From Dioscorea cayenensis subsp. rotundata (lineage: Eukaryota; Streptophyta; Magnoliopsida; Dioscoreales; Dioscoreaceae), in contig NC_052474.1 of assembly GCF_009730915.1 (NCBI RefSeq), positions 6,607,501-6,671,500 on the forward strand: 64,000 nt of DNA, read 5' to 3'. The notes under the pieces were generated by a model that had not been told where the DNA came from, ran no database searches, and saw nothing but the letters and a program-made list of their open reading frames with translations. Shown one piece after another: positions 26,960-43,805 of this stretch (its first letter is position 1; each line of letters starts with the position of its first letter). The translations under genes and the position numbers were made by a program.

Positions 26960-29900
26960 TCATGTTGGCAGCGTCCTTAGCAGATGAAGTGCACGTGTCC
27001 ATTGCGGCCCTTTTGTAAGAACTATCCTCTTCAATATTGGCACTGCACCGGCAGCAATTATAGCCGGATGATTCTCACTGTCCATACTGAGGTTATACAA
27101 GATGGCCAAGCTAGCCTCTAGTGCATGACCCTCATCAATCAGTTTTACAAGTGGAAATATCCCTCCACAAGTTGCAATTGCTCTACTGCACTCCACCAGC
27201 CCTCTAGAGGCCACCACCTCATATAATTCTTGGGCAGCAGCCTCTTGTGATTCATCAAAAGCCGAAGTTCTTATTTGTTCAACGAGTCTTGGAATTGTCT
27301 CGTAGAGTGTTACTTCCATATCAATACGGTGCCCAAGATCAGCAAGTGACCCAAAATGAGCTTCAAGCTTTACCAGACAGGCTGCAGCCCACTCTTTCGC
27401 ATGAAGAGGGATGTTGGATCTCAGGATATTACGCAATTTAAATACAAAACTTCTAGAATCAATGCCACGTCGAAATTGTTCAAAGTCTAATAATTTTGAG
27501 AGCAATCTGGATGCTGCAGCAATCACAAGACCAATCTCTTCAGCTTTAACAATGTCCTCCTCTAGCTTACTGTCATCATCATCTTCCACGACTGCAGTGA
27601 GATTGCCAACATAATTTTAGACTAGACTTAAGTTCAGGTCCTTGACAGAAGTTAAAAATTAACAAGAGAGTAGCCAAAAAATAAATAAAATAATCATTTG
27701 AACACAAAATGGAAAAAATTAAATAGGATAAAAATATGCAATACAAAAATACAGAAAGAGGGAACTGATTTTCAAAGTGGCAAAAACATTTGAGGCAAAT
27801 CTGCTGATGACACTATTGAAGCCTAAACCAATTTGGTTGTTATCTGATATGAACCAAAATGTTCTAAAAGTTAAACTTCATCCAAATCAATGCATTGTTC
27901 AGACAAAGACCCATGGGGATACAAGATTTTCATTTGGAAATATGAATCAATTAGGGAAGAAAGGAGACTTATCACTGTCCTTGTGATCAGTTAAACAACC
28001 ACCATGTGCCTAAGGTGCAAAAGGTGCCCTTAAGGTTAACCTGCTAATTGATTTCCCTTTCCCTTCTCTGTTAGTTTCTCTTTGAAAAATAAAACTATTT
28101 ATTTAACTTCAGGCACAAGGGTTGGGCAGGGGAGTGTTCATTTGGGTACACAGGCAAGGCTTGGTGTTGCAAACAGTGTGTTACAGCTTCAAGGTGAAAA
28201 CAACGGTTTTTATGTAAAGCAAGAATGTGCACTGAATCGTCCTTTTTATATATGACTTACTGTTATAGAATAGTATAAAAGATAGAAACCTGATCAAGGT
28301 TAAAAACTTAAATATACACTAGAAAGAGGGTATAGCTACAATAACATACCATTAGAAGATCCCTGTTCAAAAACAGCATCAAGTCCTGATTCAATGCCAG
28401 CTTCAATTAATGCAGTTACATGCAACTCAGAGGTCACAACATAGTCAAGGATGGAAACAATCTTCACTTGTAAATCTGGAGATGAGATCCTAAATGTTTC
28501 AACAAAGCGAGCTATCACCCCAGAATCTATCATCTCCCTGTGAAGCCCGCAATTAGTTTGATGCCATTCTTTTATCAGCATGAAAGCTTCAAAATAAGAA
28601 TTAATATTAAAACCAAATGAGCCAAATCGCTTTCCATATATATATATATATATATAGCATGACTAAGGGTGATACATTACATACAGAAGCAATCATAGAC
28701 TTGACTTTGATAATAATGCAGGCAGCATGGGTAGTCCAAATTATCAACTGTAATAAAGCAACCCATCTTAGATCCATACATGCATCCATGGTCAAAGTTC
28801 AATAGCAAAAGATCGATGCATTATATAAATTATATCTACAACTTTATAAGTACAGCAAGTGCAAAGAAGACAACATAAAGTCCTAGACACTAACATACTT
28901 TAGCTATACAAAGTTCTTCCCCTTCAGTCTTTTCTGTAAACATGGCTTACTACACTAAACCAACCTAGTCGTTCTGGGAGAAACTAGTAAGAGATTCAGT
29001 GTGAATAAACAACATTCTAATTTTGGTTATGATCTGGATAGGGAACAGAGTGCTTTTGAGTGTTTAATTTCTTTTAGACAAAATTTAGTAATTAAACATT
29101 ATATGGCTATTGAATGATGAAACTGGTGGCAGGTGCAAATTTTTTTAACAAAGAAAAAGTTTAGTTTCATGTCAATTACATCCATATGTTTGATAATAAT
29201 CATTGAACAGGGAAAATTATTGCAAAGAATCTCATTGCAATCTTTATTAGCATGGACAGAGAAGTTGGTGATGCAGGGGATATGTTGTTGACCCCACAAA
29301 GCTTTAGATTCACAAAGGGGGCACCGGGAGGTATGCCTAAAGTTAGAAAGAAAAGAAACAGCACAGATTCACAATACAAAGTACATAGCATGGTCCTTGC
29401 TGAAAGCAAACTTAGTAATATACCTCGTAGTTAAATCAGGCTGAAGAAAGGTGTCCAATTGTTTGCTTGATCCTTCAATTTTATCAGAACTGTGTGCATT
29501 AGTAAGTACCACTTCTGACGATCCATTGATTGCTTTGTTCTGGAAGTAGAAGAAGCAAATAAAAACATGTCACAAACACAAAATTATTTAATGTCTTGTT
29601 GAGAGAAGCAAGTAATATCTCACCTTTTGTTTCACATCCTTGCCTGGGTCAAAAATCCGAGAAAGTATATTCACAACCTACAATAATAAACTTCTGTAAG
29701 TATTCAAAAAAATGACGCAATATTTAAGAAGTTAAACTTTCTCAAGAAATATCCTAAAGCTACTGGGAACCTTCTCTAACAGACTCTGTGAAGTATTTTT
29801 GGACTTAAGTATGTTAATCAGGGGACTCAACACGCCCTCAGCATCAATTGTCCGGCGAACTTCAGAGCTGCAAGAAAAAAATGTTAGAAAAAATAACATA

Positions 29901-32642
29901 AAGTAATATTAATGATCATGAATAGAGAAAGGAAACAAAAGAATTGAAAGCATTGACCATTAGAAGAGGAAAGGAGGGGAAAAAACCTATAATTCAAAAC
30001 AAGATTCCGAGAAGAACTTACAAGTTCAGTATTGGGACCAGATACAAATAAACTAAAATAAGCCAGTTACTCACAAGTTGATCTCATTAATATTCTTGAA
30101 TATTGAAAACAAATTATAATACCTGTTAGACAACCTATCCAGTGCAAGTGCTGCTGCCTCTTTAATACCATCATTGCTATGGTCTAGCAGCTGAACTAAA
30201 AGTCTAACTGCTCCAGCTTCCTTGAATGAGATCCGCATATGTTCACTCGTTGCCGCATCAGCAATAGAATAAGCAGCTCTGGATATTGCAGAAATATCTT
30301 CAAGTCCAAGAATCAGAACTAGACGAGCAACACCATCAATCCAGGGCAAAAGAGTATACTGCTGCCTCTGTGAAGAATCTGAATGAACTTTTCTTCCATC
30401 CTCCAACTCAATAGCTCCAATTCTTGCAAGAAATTGCTGTTGTGAACGTCCAATCATGGCATTCATCTTTGCTTCAGATAAATTGAGGTTGTCACGGACA
30501 TTCAAACCAAGAAGTAACTCAGAAGCACCATATCTTGAAGGGCGTGAATTCTTTTGAATTTCTGTTCCATCAGGTAATGAGGGCCATGAATAAGAAACTG
30601 GTTTGAAAGCTTTATATGCGGCAGCACCAACTAAAGGGACTCGAACAAGACCCTCTTCAGTGACAAGGATTCTGAAGTATTCATCCTTGCAAAGTTCTAA
30701 TAATGTCGTTTTTGCTTCTTTCCTAATTACTTTAAAGCCATCATCTTTGGTTTTCAACAGAGATGCCTGCAGTAGAATTGGTAATTAGGTTGCAATGATT
30801 TCAAATGTCACCATGCATGTCTATATGAAGACAAATGAGATATTTGGCACTGATCATGTTCATAGCTTGCCTAAATATGGAGGACTCTGTAAGCAAGAAA
30901 TTCTTATTAATAACACAAACTAGTAAATTACTAGGGCCCATTGGACTAAGGGTTCATTGTGCATATCTTCAGAATGATGAGGACTCTGTAACTGTAAGCA
31001 AGCAATTCTTATTAATAACACAAACTAGTGGTGCACTGGACTGGGAGTTCATTGTGCATATCTTCAGAATGACAAGGGCCTACTAAACTACATATAAATC
31101 AGAAAGATTGGTCCAACCTTTTGTTATCCCTGGCCATAAATCATTACATCCTATGCATGAGAAATACACCTACGGACTATAAATCATCATTTTTTATTTG
31201 ATCACTCTTTCTTCCCAGACTGAAGTTAGATGGACCTGACAACTTTTCCATGGAAGACATCTATCACCACAAATTTGCTGCACTTCATTGATTGTTTAAT
31301 ACTGAGGGATTTCTTCATTTCTCTGCTTTGTAATGACAAGTTGCATAAATGTGAAAAACCAGACACAGCAAAGAATGCTAGAGTTTTCAAAGACGAATTG
31401 ATATAAAACTATATTGCCTGCACTGGGTAGCAACCACAGATTCAGGTCATCCAAATATAAGTAGATTTGGCAATCACATGTTAAACAAATCACATTTGCA
31501 CGTTCTTAGTTTCTAAAGACTTGCTTACCAGTTTTGGAATCACACCAGCCTCTACCAAATTACTATGGTTAGTAGGAGTCAAAGCCAAATTTGCCAAAAC
31601 TCCACCAGCTCCCTCCTTCACCTTTATTTCCTCATCATCAAGGAACTTAATAAGCATCGGTAAGAAGTCACTTTTAGCTATCTTCACAGCCACTTTCTCA
31701 TCAGTAGACAAGTTCCATAAGGCACCTAGACTTTGCTCCTTTACCTACAGCACATAACAATTAACAAGAGTGAAACTTTATACCAAACAGGTACTGGAAA
31801 GATGCTGCTTTTGATACCTCTGATGTCAAACATGATTTACACAGAAGACCAACAATTTCTTCAACTGCTCCACATTCAATCACTACATCTCGGTGTATGC
31901 TTACTGATGAAATAGTTCGTAAAAGGCCTGCAGCTGCTTCACAGGTGGTCATAGAATCTAACTTGAGTAGGCTGACTACAAGGTTAATGCAGCCAGGAAA
32001 TCGCACAACGCCATCAATACAATCCTTCCCCCCTTGGGAATACTTCCAAAGAGTAACTACTGCCTGCTCCCTGTCCAAGGGATCATTGTCTAGACCAAGC
32101 ATTCGAACAAACAAGCCAACATAGCCAGGGCCAGAACTAGCATTGTCCTTAATTACTCCAACATCCTGAAATTAAAAAAAAAACGCCCAAAGAAAGGATT
32201 TTGAACGTCACTGCGTTTTTCAACAATCTCAATTCACAAAGAAACATCCGTCTTCTTTGCTAACACGTACAATGATTTTATCTCCAAAATGAGAAAGAAT
32301 CTATCAGAGACGCACGGAGAAAGAGAACACAAACTTCAAGCAAGCAGAATTGAATTCGAACTGTTCCGAATAATGGTCATGCGAGTGAGTACCAATCAAG
32401 AAGCACAATGAGAATACGTTTGCAGGGCTTACGGAAGGTTTGGGGCTGGCTTCGGCCGGGACGCCATCACTGTTGCTGGCGCGCTTCACGAATGAACAAC
32501 GGGCGGAGAGAAGGCTGAGCTTACCAACAGAGACGCTGCTGCGAGGGTTGATGATTCTCGTCACCGCCATGAAAGGAGTGGGATGCTGGTGGAGAACCTT
32601 AAGCTCTAGATGGAGCGGTGTCCAGGTAGGCATGGACGCCAT
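26960..32642 (-). CDS. Armadillo-repeat superfamily protein, probably plastid-targeted
   Basis: Nine exons on the minus strand: 32433-32642, 31818-32165, 31529-31744, 30123-30766, 29771-29867, 29624-29677, 29424-29539, 28350-28537, 26960-27591. All phases match, giving 834 residues without a frame break. The first 70 residues are rich in Ser, Arg and Leu and poor in acids, as in a chloroplast transit peptide. ARM-type helices with repeated AxxxLxNL patterns follow (EAAAGLLRTI; KEGAGGVLANLAL; KEAAALALDRLSN; EASLAILYNLSM). The intervening SYSWPSLPDGTEI stretch and acidic EDDDDSKLEED are characteristic of this plant family (At1g23180-type, from memory). Likely a scaffold; no enzymatic motif and no known partner. 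One donor (after 29771) is GTTCCC, weak but GT. Confidence 0.88.
30879..31073 (-). repeat. Two-copy tandem duplication in ARM-gene intron 3
   Basis: Copies at about 30879-30977 and 30978-31073 share GAGGACTCTGTAA, AATTCTTATTAATAACAC, AAACTAGT, TTCATTGTGCATATCTTC and AGAATGA in the same order. The second copy has an extra CTGTAA and a deletion. They lie wholly inside the intron 30767-31528. Confidence 0.85.
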
Positions 32643-33611
32643 TGCAGCGGAGGCGGAGCAGCCGACAAGCTGCCGACTTTTCGAGATACAACCATTCAAT
32701 TCAAGTGTGGCCAGTCACGACCTTATCAAACCGTTCTGTTTCTTCTAGAGTTTTTTTTTTTTAATAACTTTTCCTTATTTATTTATTATTTTATTTTATT
32801 ATTTTTTTATTTTTTATAAAGACGATAAACCAGACATCATATGGCACAATTAAAATATTACCATACTATAAACATATATATATATATATACAGTGGTGCG
32901 TGGACAGTAAATGAATAGATTTTATCAAAGTCCGTCTATAAATTTTCTAAAAAATAAATTTTTATGTCTTAATTTAAGAATTTGTTAGAAAGCCTAACAT
33001 AAATATCCCCGGGCATTCTTTTACCATTCTGGTTTTATGTTGTTAAATGACTTGAGGAATGGGAAATTTGGCTTGAGTTTATTAATATCTCCTAAAATTT
33101 TAATTTCCCCGGTGGTTTGAATTTTCCAATTTATTAGGATATTTACCATCTCCATACATTAAAATTTTATACGCTTATATCAAACTAAAAACTATAGTAC
33201 ACAGTTTCATGAGATAACTTATTTTCTCAAGGAAAAACAAGTAAAGTTCAATCACAGTCTTGGTATATATCAGAACTATATTCAAAATACAAAATAAAAA
33301 ATTGACAAATTAAAATTTCAGCGACTAGTGACTAACTATATAGGAACAAGAGCACCATATAACCATGGCAACCAAGATAATTTTTTTAAAAAAAAGCACA
33401 AAACGGTCCAACATATATAAGAAGGAGCAACCCAATCATTTGAAGTACTCAAACAAGGTAAACCGTTATACAGACCATAGTTTGCAGTAACAGCTTAATT
33501 CAGTGAAGTGAAAGGTTCACATTGCATGCAAACCCATCAACTTATTATCATAAGATGATTTATTCGGATTTATATCTCAATACATACACTATTTAAAAAG
33601 ACCAGAACTGC
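32643..33611. other. Intergenic: ARM promoter and glutaredoxin 3' side
   Basis: AT-rich, with long A/T runs at 32750-32820 and (AT)n at 32874-32892. Holds the ARM gene's 5' flank and the 3' UTR of the glutaredoxin gene. No gene seen. Confidence 0.5.
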
Positions 33612-36160
<2,549 letters not shown>

Positions 36161-36247
36161 ATCACCAGAACTCGCCCGCTTGCTCTGTTTTCTCTCAAAC
36201 ACCAAATGCTCGCTTGCGCTTTGATGAAGAAGAAGACCTCTTTGCTC

Positions 36248-36279
<32 letters not shown>

Positions 36280-37100
36280 AAGATCTCGGCTCAGGGTTTG
36301 AAGTTTGAACCCATCTCTACTAAAACTCTCACATTTAGCGAAATTTTATAAATTATAATTAATAATAAAAAAGGACCTCTTTATGCGGACAAATGGCCAC
36401 CACTCATGAAGATATTTTAATTAAATTAAATGATAAAAAAATTATATGTTTTGTGAAATTTATTCGGATCCGTTTTAATGCTGAACGAACTCCAATTTTT
36501 AAGGATTTTTTTTAAAAAATAATTTTATTCATTAATATAATTAAATTTACTATTATTCATTTATTTCTTAACTTAAATAGGAATGAAACCGTCCTGCTTC
36601 GCTGTTGGATGCTCAGATGGTGCGGTTATTATAAGCTGCCAAATGCGGCTTTTAAATTTTCTTCAATGTAAATTTGCTTTTATTTTATTAATTGAATAAT
36701 ATATTCTTAAAATTGTTGAACACGAATCATGCTCATTTTTTTAAAATCAAACTTGGTTTTTTTTATTGAGTTGGTATTAGACAACTATCATTAAAAATTT
36801 TATTTTCATATTTTATTAAACCATATTTTCACGGTTTTTATTGAGTACGGACAATTTTTTTTTTTTTAAATTATATATATATATATATATTTTCACATGG
36901 TTCTATAAACAACTGATGCATGTTTTCTCACAAAATATTTTTTTTTAATATTTTTTCAGTCAAATTTTAAACCGACTTACACCACCTGGGCTGGGCTGGG
37001 CCGGGATGGCTGGATGGGCTGAGCGGGCCCTACTTCGAGAACGACCTAATAAAATTTCCGGTTTTGAAAATAATAAAAAAAAGATAAAAATAAAAAAACA
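36161..37100. other. Divergent intergenic region GRX/DLH
   Basis: Shared 940-bp upstream region. A GT run changes into (AT)10 at 36248-36279 in the glutaredoxin leader. The rest is AT-rich, with a second (AT)n at 36869-36889. The last 130 bp turn GC-rich (36985-37045) just before the dienelactone-hydrolase start. No gene seen. Confidence 0.55.
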
Positions 37101-40001
37101 ATGGCATCGCTGTTGTTCAGAGCTGCTGCCATTTCCTCTCCATTCTCCATCTCTGCGAAAGCATACACCCTTGGTCGCCTCGCCAGGAGGACCCTCTCTC
37201 CCATTCGCTCCATGGCCAGCTCCGCTGCTGACGAGCGCTTCCAAAAGGTTCAGATTCAAAGAGATGATACCGTGAGTACCTTTCCTCACTTTTGATTAGC
37301 CTTTGTTTTCGCCCAATTCTAATTCTGGAATTCTAATCCATGTTTCTGTTCTAAATCTATCAATACTAGTTTTTGTCTCGGTGATTTGTTTCATGTAGTG
37401 TTCTGGACGCTTTTATGTTCAGCTTTTAAGGGAAAAAAATATATGTATTTATATACTTATTATTATGATATATTAGTCTTGGTGTTCAAGTCTCTTGCTT
37501 TTCTGGTGTTTGTTTTTGTGAATATGAAGCCTGTAAAAAGAATTGGAAAAAGAAAAATTCTTAGAGGAGCTCCTCTTTCTACGAGTAGGATCATCATGTC
37601 GTGCAGTATAGGTTCAAGATTAATGAATTGCAAATAAATTTTAACTTAATGATAATTCTTTTTAATGTATACATTTATCCCATACTTGGCCTGTTGTCTG
37701 CTAATGTCGATGCTACCCATGTATGGTATGATCAATGATGTCTCTCTTCTCATAATATTTTGTAAAATGAGTCCTTATTAGACCCCCTTAAATCTTGACA
37801 AAAACAAAGAAATGGCACAAATGGTTATTGAAATGATTGTAGTGATGACTCATAGTAAAGTATTATGTATGCATTGCATTGATCTTGATCGTCAATTTGG
37901 CTAAATAAAAATCTTGACTTGCAATTTATAGCTCACATCTCATCCATAGGTATTTGATGCTTATGTGGTTGGAAAAGAAAATGCTCCTGGAATTGTAGTT
38001 TTGCAAGAATGGTGGGGAGTTGATTTTGAGGTCAAAAACCACGCTTTGAAAATTTCCCAGATGGGACCTGGCTATAGAGCCCTAATTCCAGAGTATGTTC
38101 TATGTTCTTTACTAATTCTGTTAGTTTGAATGAACCACTCAGCCCTTGTTTACAAGTTGTATGCTTCAAATGTTACTAGTTGTCTCTTTTCTTACTTCCC
38201 CTTGTTGTTAGTTTGTATCGTGGAAAGGTTGGTTTGGATGTTGCTGAGGCACAACATTTGATGGAGGGGCTGGATTGGCCTGGTGCAATTAAAGACATAC
38301 ATGCTTCAGTTAAATGGCTTAAAGCAAATGGTTCGCCAAAGGTGAATATTATTTTCCGTGGTTGCCTTATGCTTTATTTTTTCTTGAGCATGTAATGTTT
38401 TCATAAGTTTGTAGCAACACTGACAACACCTGTTTTTGGTCCATTTTACCTTCATTTTTCTTTTTCGGCATCCAGTGACTTCAGTCTTTGTTTCCTTTCC
38501 ATGTTTGTACTACTTGTCCATGTGGTCGCAGTCTACTTGATTTTCTGTGCCTTGTTTAAGTTCAACTTACCCTTAGTTTACCTATCTGCAAATTATACAC
38601 ATTACATTTCAATGGTTGAATAATTAACTAATAATTTTCCTTTACATATTTTTTTTCCAAGGTATGACTGAATATATTTCATTAATCCTTTTATTGTCAA
38701 CTTTAATCTGTGTAAGCATTTATCACAAGTTTAAACAATCATTTATTTGATGGTTCTATTCATATTTTATTAAGGGGAGACCCCATAACCCATCTAAGCC
38801 TTCTGTCTGGATAGGTTGGTGTCACTGGGTTTTGCATGGGAGGTGCTCTGTCAATTGCAAGTGGGGTTTTAGTACCTGAAATTGATGCTGTTGTTGCTTT
38901 CTATGGCACTCCTTCATCAGAACTTGCTGATCCTTCAAAGTCTAAAGCACCAGTGCAGGCACATTTTGGAGAGCTTGATAGCTTTGTTGGGTTTTCAGAC
39001 ATCACGGTATGATCACCCTTAACTGATACTTTTAAAAAAAAAAAATTCCAACAAAAAAAAGAAAAAGAAAAAAACAAAGACCTTGTTAAAATAGAAAACT
39101 GATTTATATCTTATCTTAGATCATTGAAAATCCTCCAGTAGGTAATTTAAAATTTTGATTTATGACACATTTAAATAAGCTGCCCTATGGGGAGTGGATG
39201 AAGTTTTTTGTTCCCTTTAACTTGAATGATATTATTTCATTGAATAATTGGTAGACAAATAACATACAACATATTCTCATTGTATAAGGCTGATTTGAAG
39301 ATTGTGGAAATATGCATTTTCCATGGTAAGTGAATACAATGATATGTGAGAGTGTCTTGCTTTAGCACCACATACTGATGGTGTGTAAAGGTCCAGCATA
39401 AATAAGTGCATGCCTGTCATTGCCATTAATTCATAGCGGTTACTGCTCATGCCCAGTGATATGGGTCATTATTAAATTAGGGATATGCACATCCATTTGC
39501 ATTAGCTATTACATGTAAACCACTTCAAGTATCTTCATTAGGCACATGCCTATTCTTGGCGCATGACTTGAGGAATTTTTGTTTCACCAATTTGTTGTTT
39601 GTTTGACAATAAGTTTCTTGATTTCATTGTTGGCTTCAGGCTTGTCTGTTATTTTTAATGTCAATAAAAATTTAAGGGTTGCATCAGAATTGATTCCTTA
39701 TTTGACTTGTATGATATAATTATCCACTAGTTGTCATTGCTTGCAAGCTTTACAGAAAACCTTGAAGCTAATTCAGTAAAACTTTCAGGCGGCAAAAGCA
39801 CTCCAGGAAAAGCTGAATTCAAGTGGAGTTCCATTTGAGGTTCATATTTATCCTGGGCTTAGCCATGCTTTCATGAACACTTCACCAGAAGGCGTCCAAC
39901 GGAGGAAGACAATGGGTTCGAAGGATGAGGACTATGCTGCTGTGGACTTAGCTTGGTCTTGCTTTGAATCTTGGATGAGTAAACATCTGCGCTCTGCTTG
40001 A
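37101..40001 (+). CDS. Dienelactone hydrolase family protein (carboxymethylenebutenolidase-like)
   Basis: Five exons: 37101-37271, 37950-38092, 38212-38341, 38815-39006, 39789-40001; 282 residues, all phases consistent. An N-terminal extension of about 40 residues (Arg/Ser-rich, no acids until Asp44) looks like an organelle transit peptide; the core begins near VQIQRDD. The alpha/beta-hydrolase triad of the family is visible: nucleophile Cys155 in GFCMGG, Asp in the GELDSFVGFSD block (about 203-210), His238 in GLSHAF. The oxyanion-side QEWWGV motif is present. Bacterial relatives hydrolyse dienelactone in chloroaromatic breakdown; the plant substrate is not known. A second in-frame Met (residue 38) could start a cytosolic form. 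Confidence 0.92.
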
Positions 40002-40684
40002 CCTGACCCGCCATTCATGCCTGTTGTGGCATGCTGGTGTCTGCCTTAGGGCCGAGTTATATGCTGTTTTTAAAGTTAGTTATGGAGATCTGCTACATGT
40101 TTGTGGACTGTCGGTACCTGTTGCTTTGAATGTTAAAAAGATGTTCACCACAAATAAGTCTATGGAGTGTCTCAGATGCTTTTATCATGGTTCATATGAC
40201 CCTTTGAAACGTATCTTGAGCATGCTATATTTTGTGTTTCCGGTGCCATTTGATGGAAAATCTGATATTTGTGAAGCCAATCAACAGAAAGTATTGTGCA
40301 TTAGGGCAATGCAGAGAAATCATTTTGTGTTTGATGGAAAATATGAAATTTGTGAAGCCAATCAGCAACACAGTTCCTTGCATTCCAATGTGAAGGGAAA
40401 TCTCTGTGTACATATATTCACTTGCATAAATCTCATCCGAAACATGAATTTCAGACAAACCTTTCTCCGAAAATTCCCGCCTTGTCTGCCATTGGGGACT
40501 AAAAGCAACCTCTTGGGGATGTCTATAAATTTCCAGATACTGGTTTCTTTTGAGCATGTTCTCAAGAGAACAAGTTCTAAGAAAATAATACAAGCACCCG
40601 ACCGACTGAATGAAGTTTGCATGTGTAAAAAAGATCGACCTGCTCATACATGAAATTAAATGAAATGAAAAAGATAACGACGTC
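40002..40684. other. Convergent intergenic region DLH/CalS
   Basis: Contains the 3' UTRs of both genes and a short tandem duplication (40245-40375). Open frames of about 200 codons on both strands here have no recognisable domain and atypical composition; I treat them as chance. Confidence 0.55.
40245..40375 (+). repeat. Two-copy repeat downstream of DLH
   Basis: Two copies of a segment containing TTTGATGGAAAAT, then ATTTGTGAAGCCAATCA, start near 40249 and 40332, a period of about 83 bp. Probably in the DLH 3' UTR. Confidence 0.75.
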
Positions 40685-43600
40685 TCAGTTAGCTGCTGTG
40701 CTGCTGTCTTTCTTCCCAGCAAGAATTCTTGATATCTGGAGACCTCGACTGAATGCCTGGTTGAAGAGCAACCTGGTCTGGAACTCGGAAACAAAAGGGA
40801 ACCATGATAGCACTACTATGGGCATGAAGATGATCAACCCCATCGTATACTCATATGCTCGGCCAAGTTCCTTAATCGAATCCCAGAATCCAATCCTCCT
40901 AAATAATGATCTGCATGCTTGGCCAATCTTAACCAAGTGTTGACAGCAGCAAAAATCAGTATGCATGCATGCTTGAGCATAATTTGAAAGGCTATATCAA
41001 AATGATCAGAAATGACAAAGAAACATCTGAGAATGACTCACCAGAAGAAGTGACCAGCCGGTCGGCATGAAGCCTAGAATGCTAGCGAAGACATCAACTA
41101 TCGTGAGGCCGCAGACAACAAATAAAACTGTCATCACCGATACAAAGCCGAGGAAGAGAAGCCCTTTGAGGATTCTAAACATCAGCTGAAAATCTGTGCC
41201 AAACCTTCGCCGACCCACTGAAACCATCTGCAAGTAGAAATAGTTAAATTATGTTTTACAACTCGCATAGATTTAAACTGGCCTTGGCCTGGGCCTAGCC
41301 AAACCCAAAAGGCTACAAGTTGCGAGCAAACCAGGGGGACAACAAATTACTCTAATTTACCAGGTAAAAAAGTCAAGGAAGAACATTATGATTTTAATTC
41401 AATAAAACACAAGAAAACCAATGGAGGGAAGGAAAGGATTCAATTATAACTCTTCAATAAAGCTCGAGGTAACTAACTAGGTCTAAAAGCTATCAGAAAG
41501 ATGTTGAAAACATGTTGTATATGAAAATATACTTGTGAATACCTTTAAAACTAACAGGACTGTCAGCATCACAAACCATGACAGTCCATAAACCTGTGAA
41601 ACAAAGAGCAGAATATTAGACAATGGCTGTAATAGTCATGAAAAGGGAGAAAGTTTTGGCATTTGATAGAAAGCATCACCAGGACACTTTTGCTGTGATG
41701 GGCTATGTTGAGGTGGTAAACTATCCCATATTGGTAGATTAGAAAACGAAGCGCCAAAAGAATCTCTAATATTCGTCCTCGAATACTGGTAGTTCTGAGG
41801 TGATCATGTTCCGCCTGCCACCAGGATTCCCAACTCTTATCCACTGAAATCCCAATCCCACCACGATTTCCCATCCATCTTTTCCAGTCTGTCCAGTCAT
41901 CAACAGTCTTCTGCCACTCGAATCCTGAAGGATTGAATATGAAGGGTGCAAACAACCATGAAGCAACAAGGAACCACATGGAAAATGTGACGAACAGATA
42001 TGCGTTTGAGCTACGATATGACTGCCCATAGACTTGGTATACAATTAAGAGTATCATCATTTCCAATCCTTTAACAAAGTGACTGCGGGAGTAAAGCCTA
42101 TAATTATCAGCAAACTTTGCATGGAACACCACAAATCCACGACCAGTAGCTCTATATTTAGAACCTCCATGCAGAATTGTCCTTCCATAGTAATGGACCT
42201 TGGTTCCTAACTGGAAGGTAAAGAAAACTGGGGCTAGCTGCAACTGCATTATTATAAACTCGCCCAATGCAGTGCGGAAACCTTTCTCCAAGCCAACTTC
42301 CATTACCATAGGGAGAACCAGTAATAATCCTAGCTGAAAGACTGACTGAGATGCAAGAGCATTTTCAAGGGACTTATTTTGCTGAATGCTTGGATCCTCA
42401 AGTATTGACTTTTCAAGGCCGCTCATTACTAAATATAGCCGACCATATAAGAAGACATATACTGTAAGTACAGTAACCTGAAGTCCAAATATTTTGATGT
42501 TAGTTTTGTACATGTTCTTGGAAGAACAAGTATTGGCAATCAACAATCAAAGATTATCATAAAATAGATGGCCTTGGTCAATATATATTGCTCACCAAAC
42601 ATATAAAAATTATCATATAAATTAGTCTTCTAGAAGGATATGTAAAGATGCTTTTCATCATATCAACAATAATGACCCCAGACTGCAGCTTGATACATGA
42701 ACCTGTCCTAGCATTATTATTTTTATTTATGTTGCTTCAAACACATCAAAACCAAAATCAGCAAGAATCTGCAATATGGAAGTCTACCTTCAAGGGGCTG
42801 CTAAAACAAACAGGAGTTTAATTTGATGTCTGGTATTTTACTAGGTTGATTAAATAAATTTTTGAACTAAATAACCAACTCAAATTAGAAATGGGCATCA
42901 ATCAGGGGTTTGGTGATACAGAACATTTGTATCGATAGTAAGCTAGCACTCATCAAGTGCAGGATAAGAGAACTCCACTCTCTTAAAATTGAATAAACAA
43001 GTTTTTCTTGCAAGGATCCTTATCAAAACTTTACATATGGGATGGCACTATTTTCATGGAAAATTGTTTCACCTGATAACCATGTGGCTAAAAATTGCAC
43101 ACAAGTATTATATGTGTATAATTCACAACTTTGACGCTATGTGTTAGTCAATTGCCAGATTTTGAAATCTTTATTACTTTGTAGGCAGGTATAGAAATGC
43201 CTATTTATATAATGGATAATAGATATATACTTGGGGCAAAGCACACATTATAAGGAACATTCCGCTAGTTTTCAAGATTTTGGTGGCCTAAGCAAGGATC
43301 CTAATATAAAGAGGAAATGGGTTGCAAGAATGCAGTAACAAGTTCCTATCTGATATACTTCCTTATAACACAGTAGTAATGGATATTAACGTAAAGCTAC
43401 CCTTTTTTTTCCCACCGGCTACCTATGATGGGTCTGCTATTGCATTGCCACTGGTGTAATATTGGCAGTACGTGCTAAGCTTAAGCAATCCAGTGGTTAT
43501 TTGTTGAAAAGCAATATTATGATGCATGCAACAATAATTACATAGATAATCAAAATATCTCTATACAGACACAAGTGTGACTATACTCATTTTGTAGGGG

Positions 43601-43771
43601 TATATATAATTGTTAGATGCAAATCACATTTAGGCTCAATTTGATCTAAAAACTTAAGACATGGGACGGGACGGGAGACCCAAACTTATACTTTCATATC
43701 CATATATATTAACTTAATTGATGTGGAACTATTGGTTACTCTAATAATAACTATGAATTAAGAATTCAGAA

Positions 43772-43805
<34 letters not shown>

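Noticed and set aside
40024-40794. Open frames of about 200 codons on both strands downstream of DLH
   Set aside because: No domain, composition unlike protein, overlapping each other and an internal repeat; most likely UTR.
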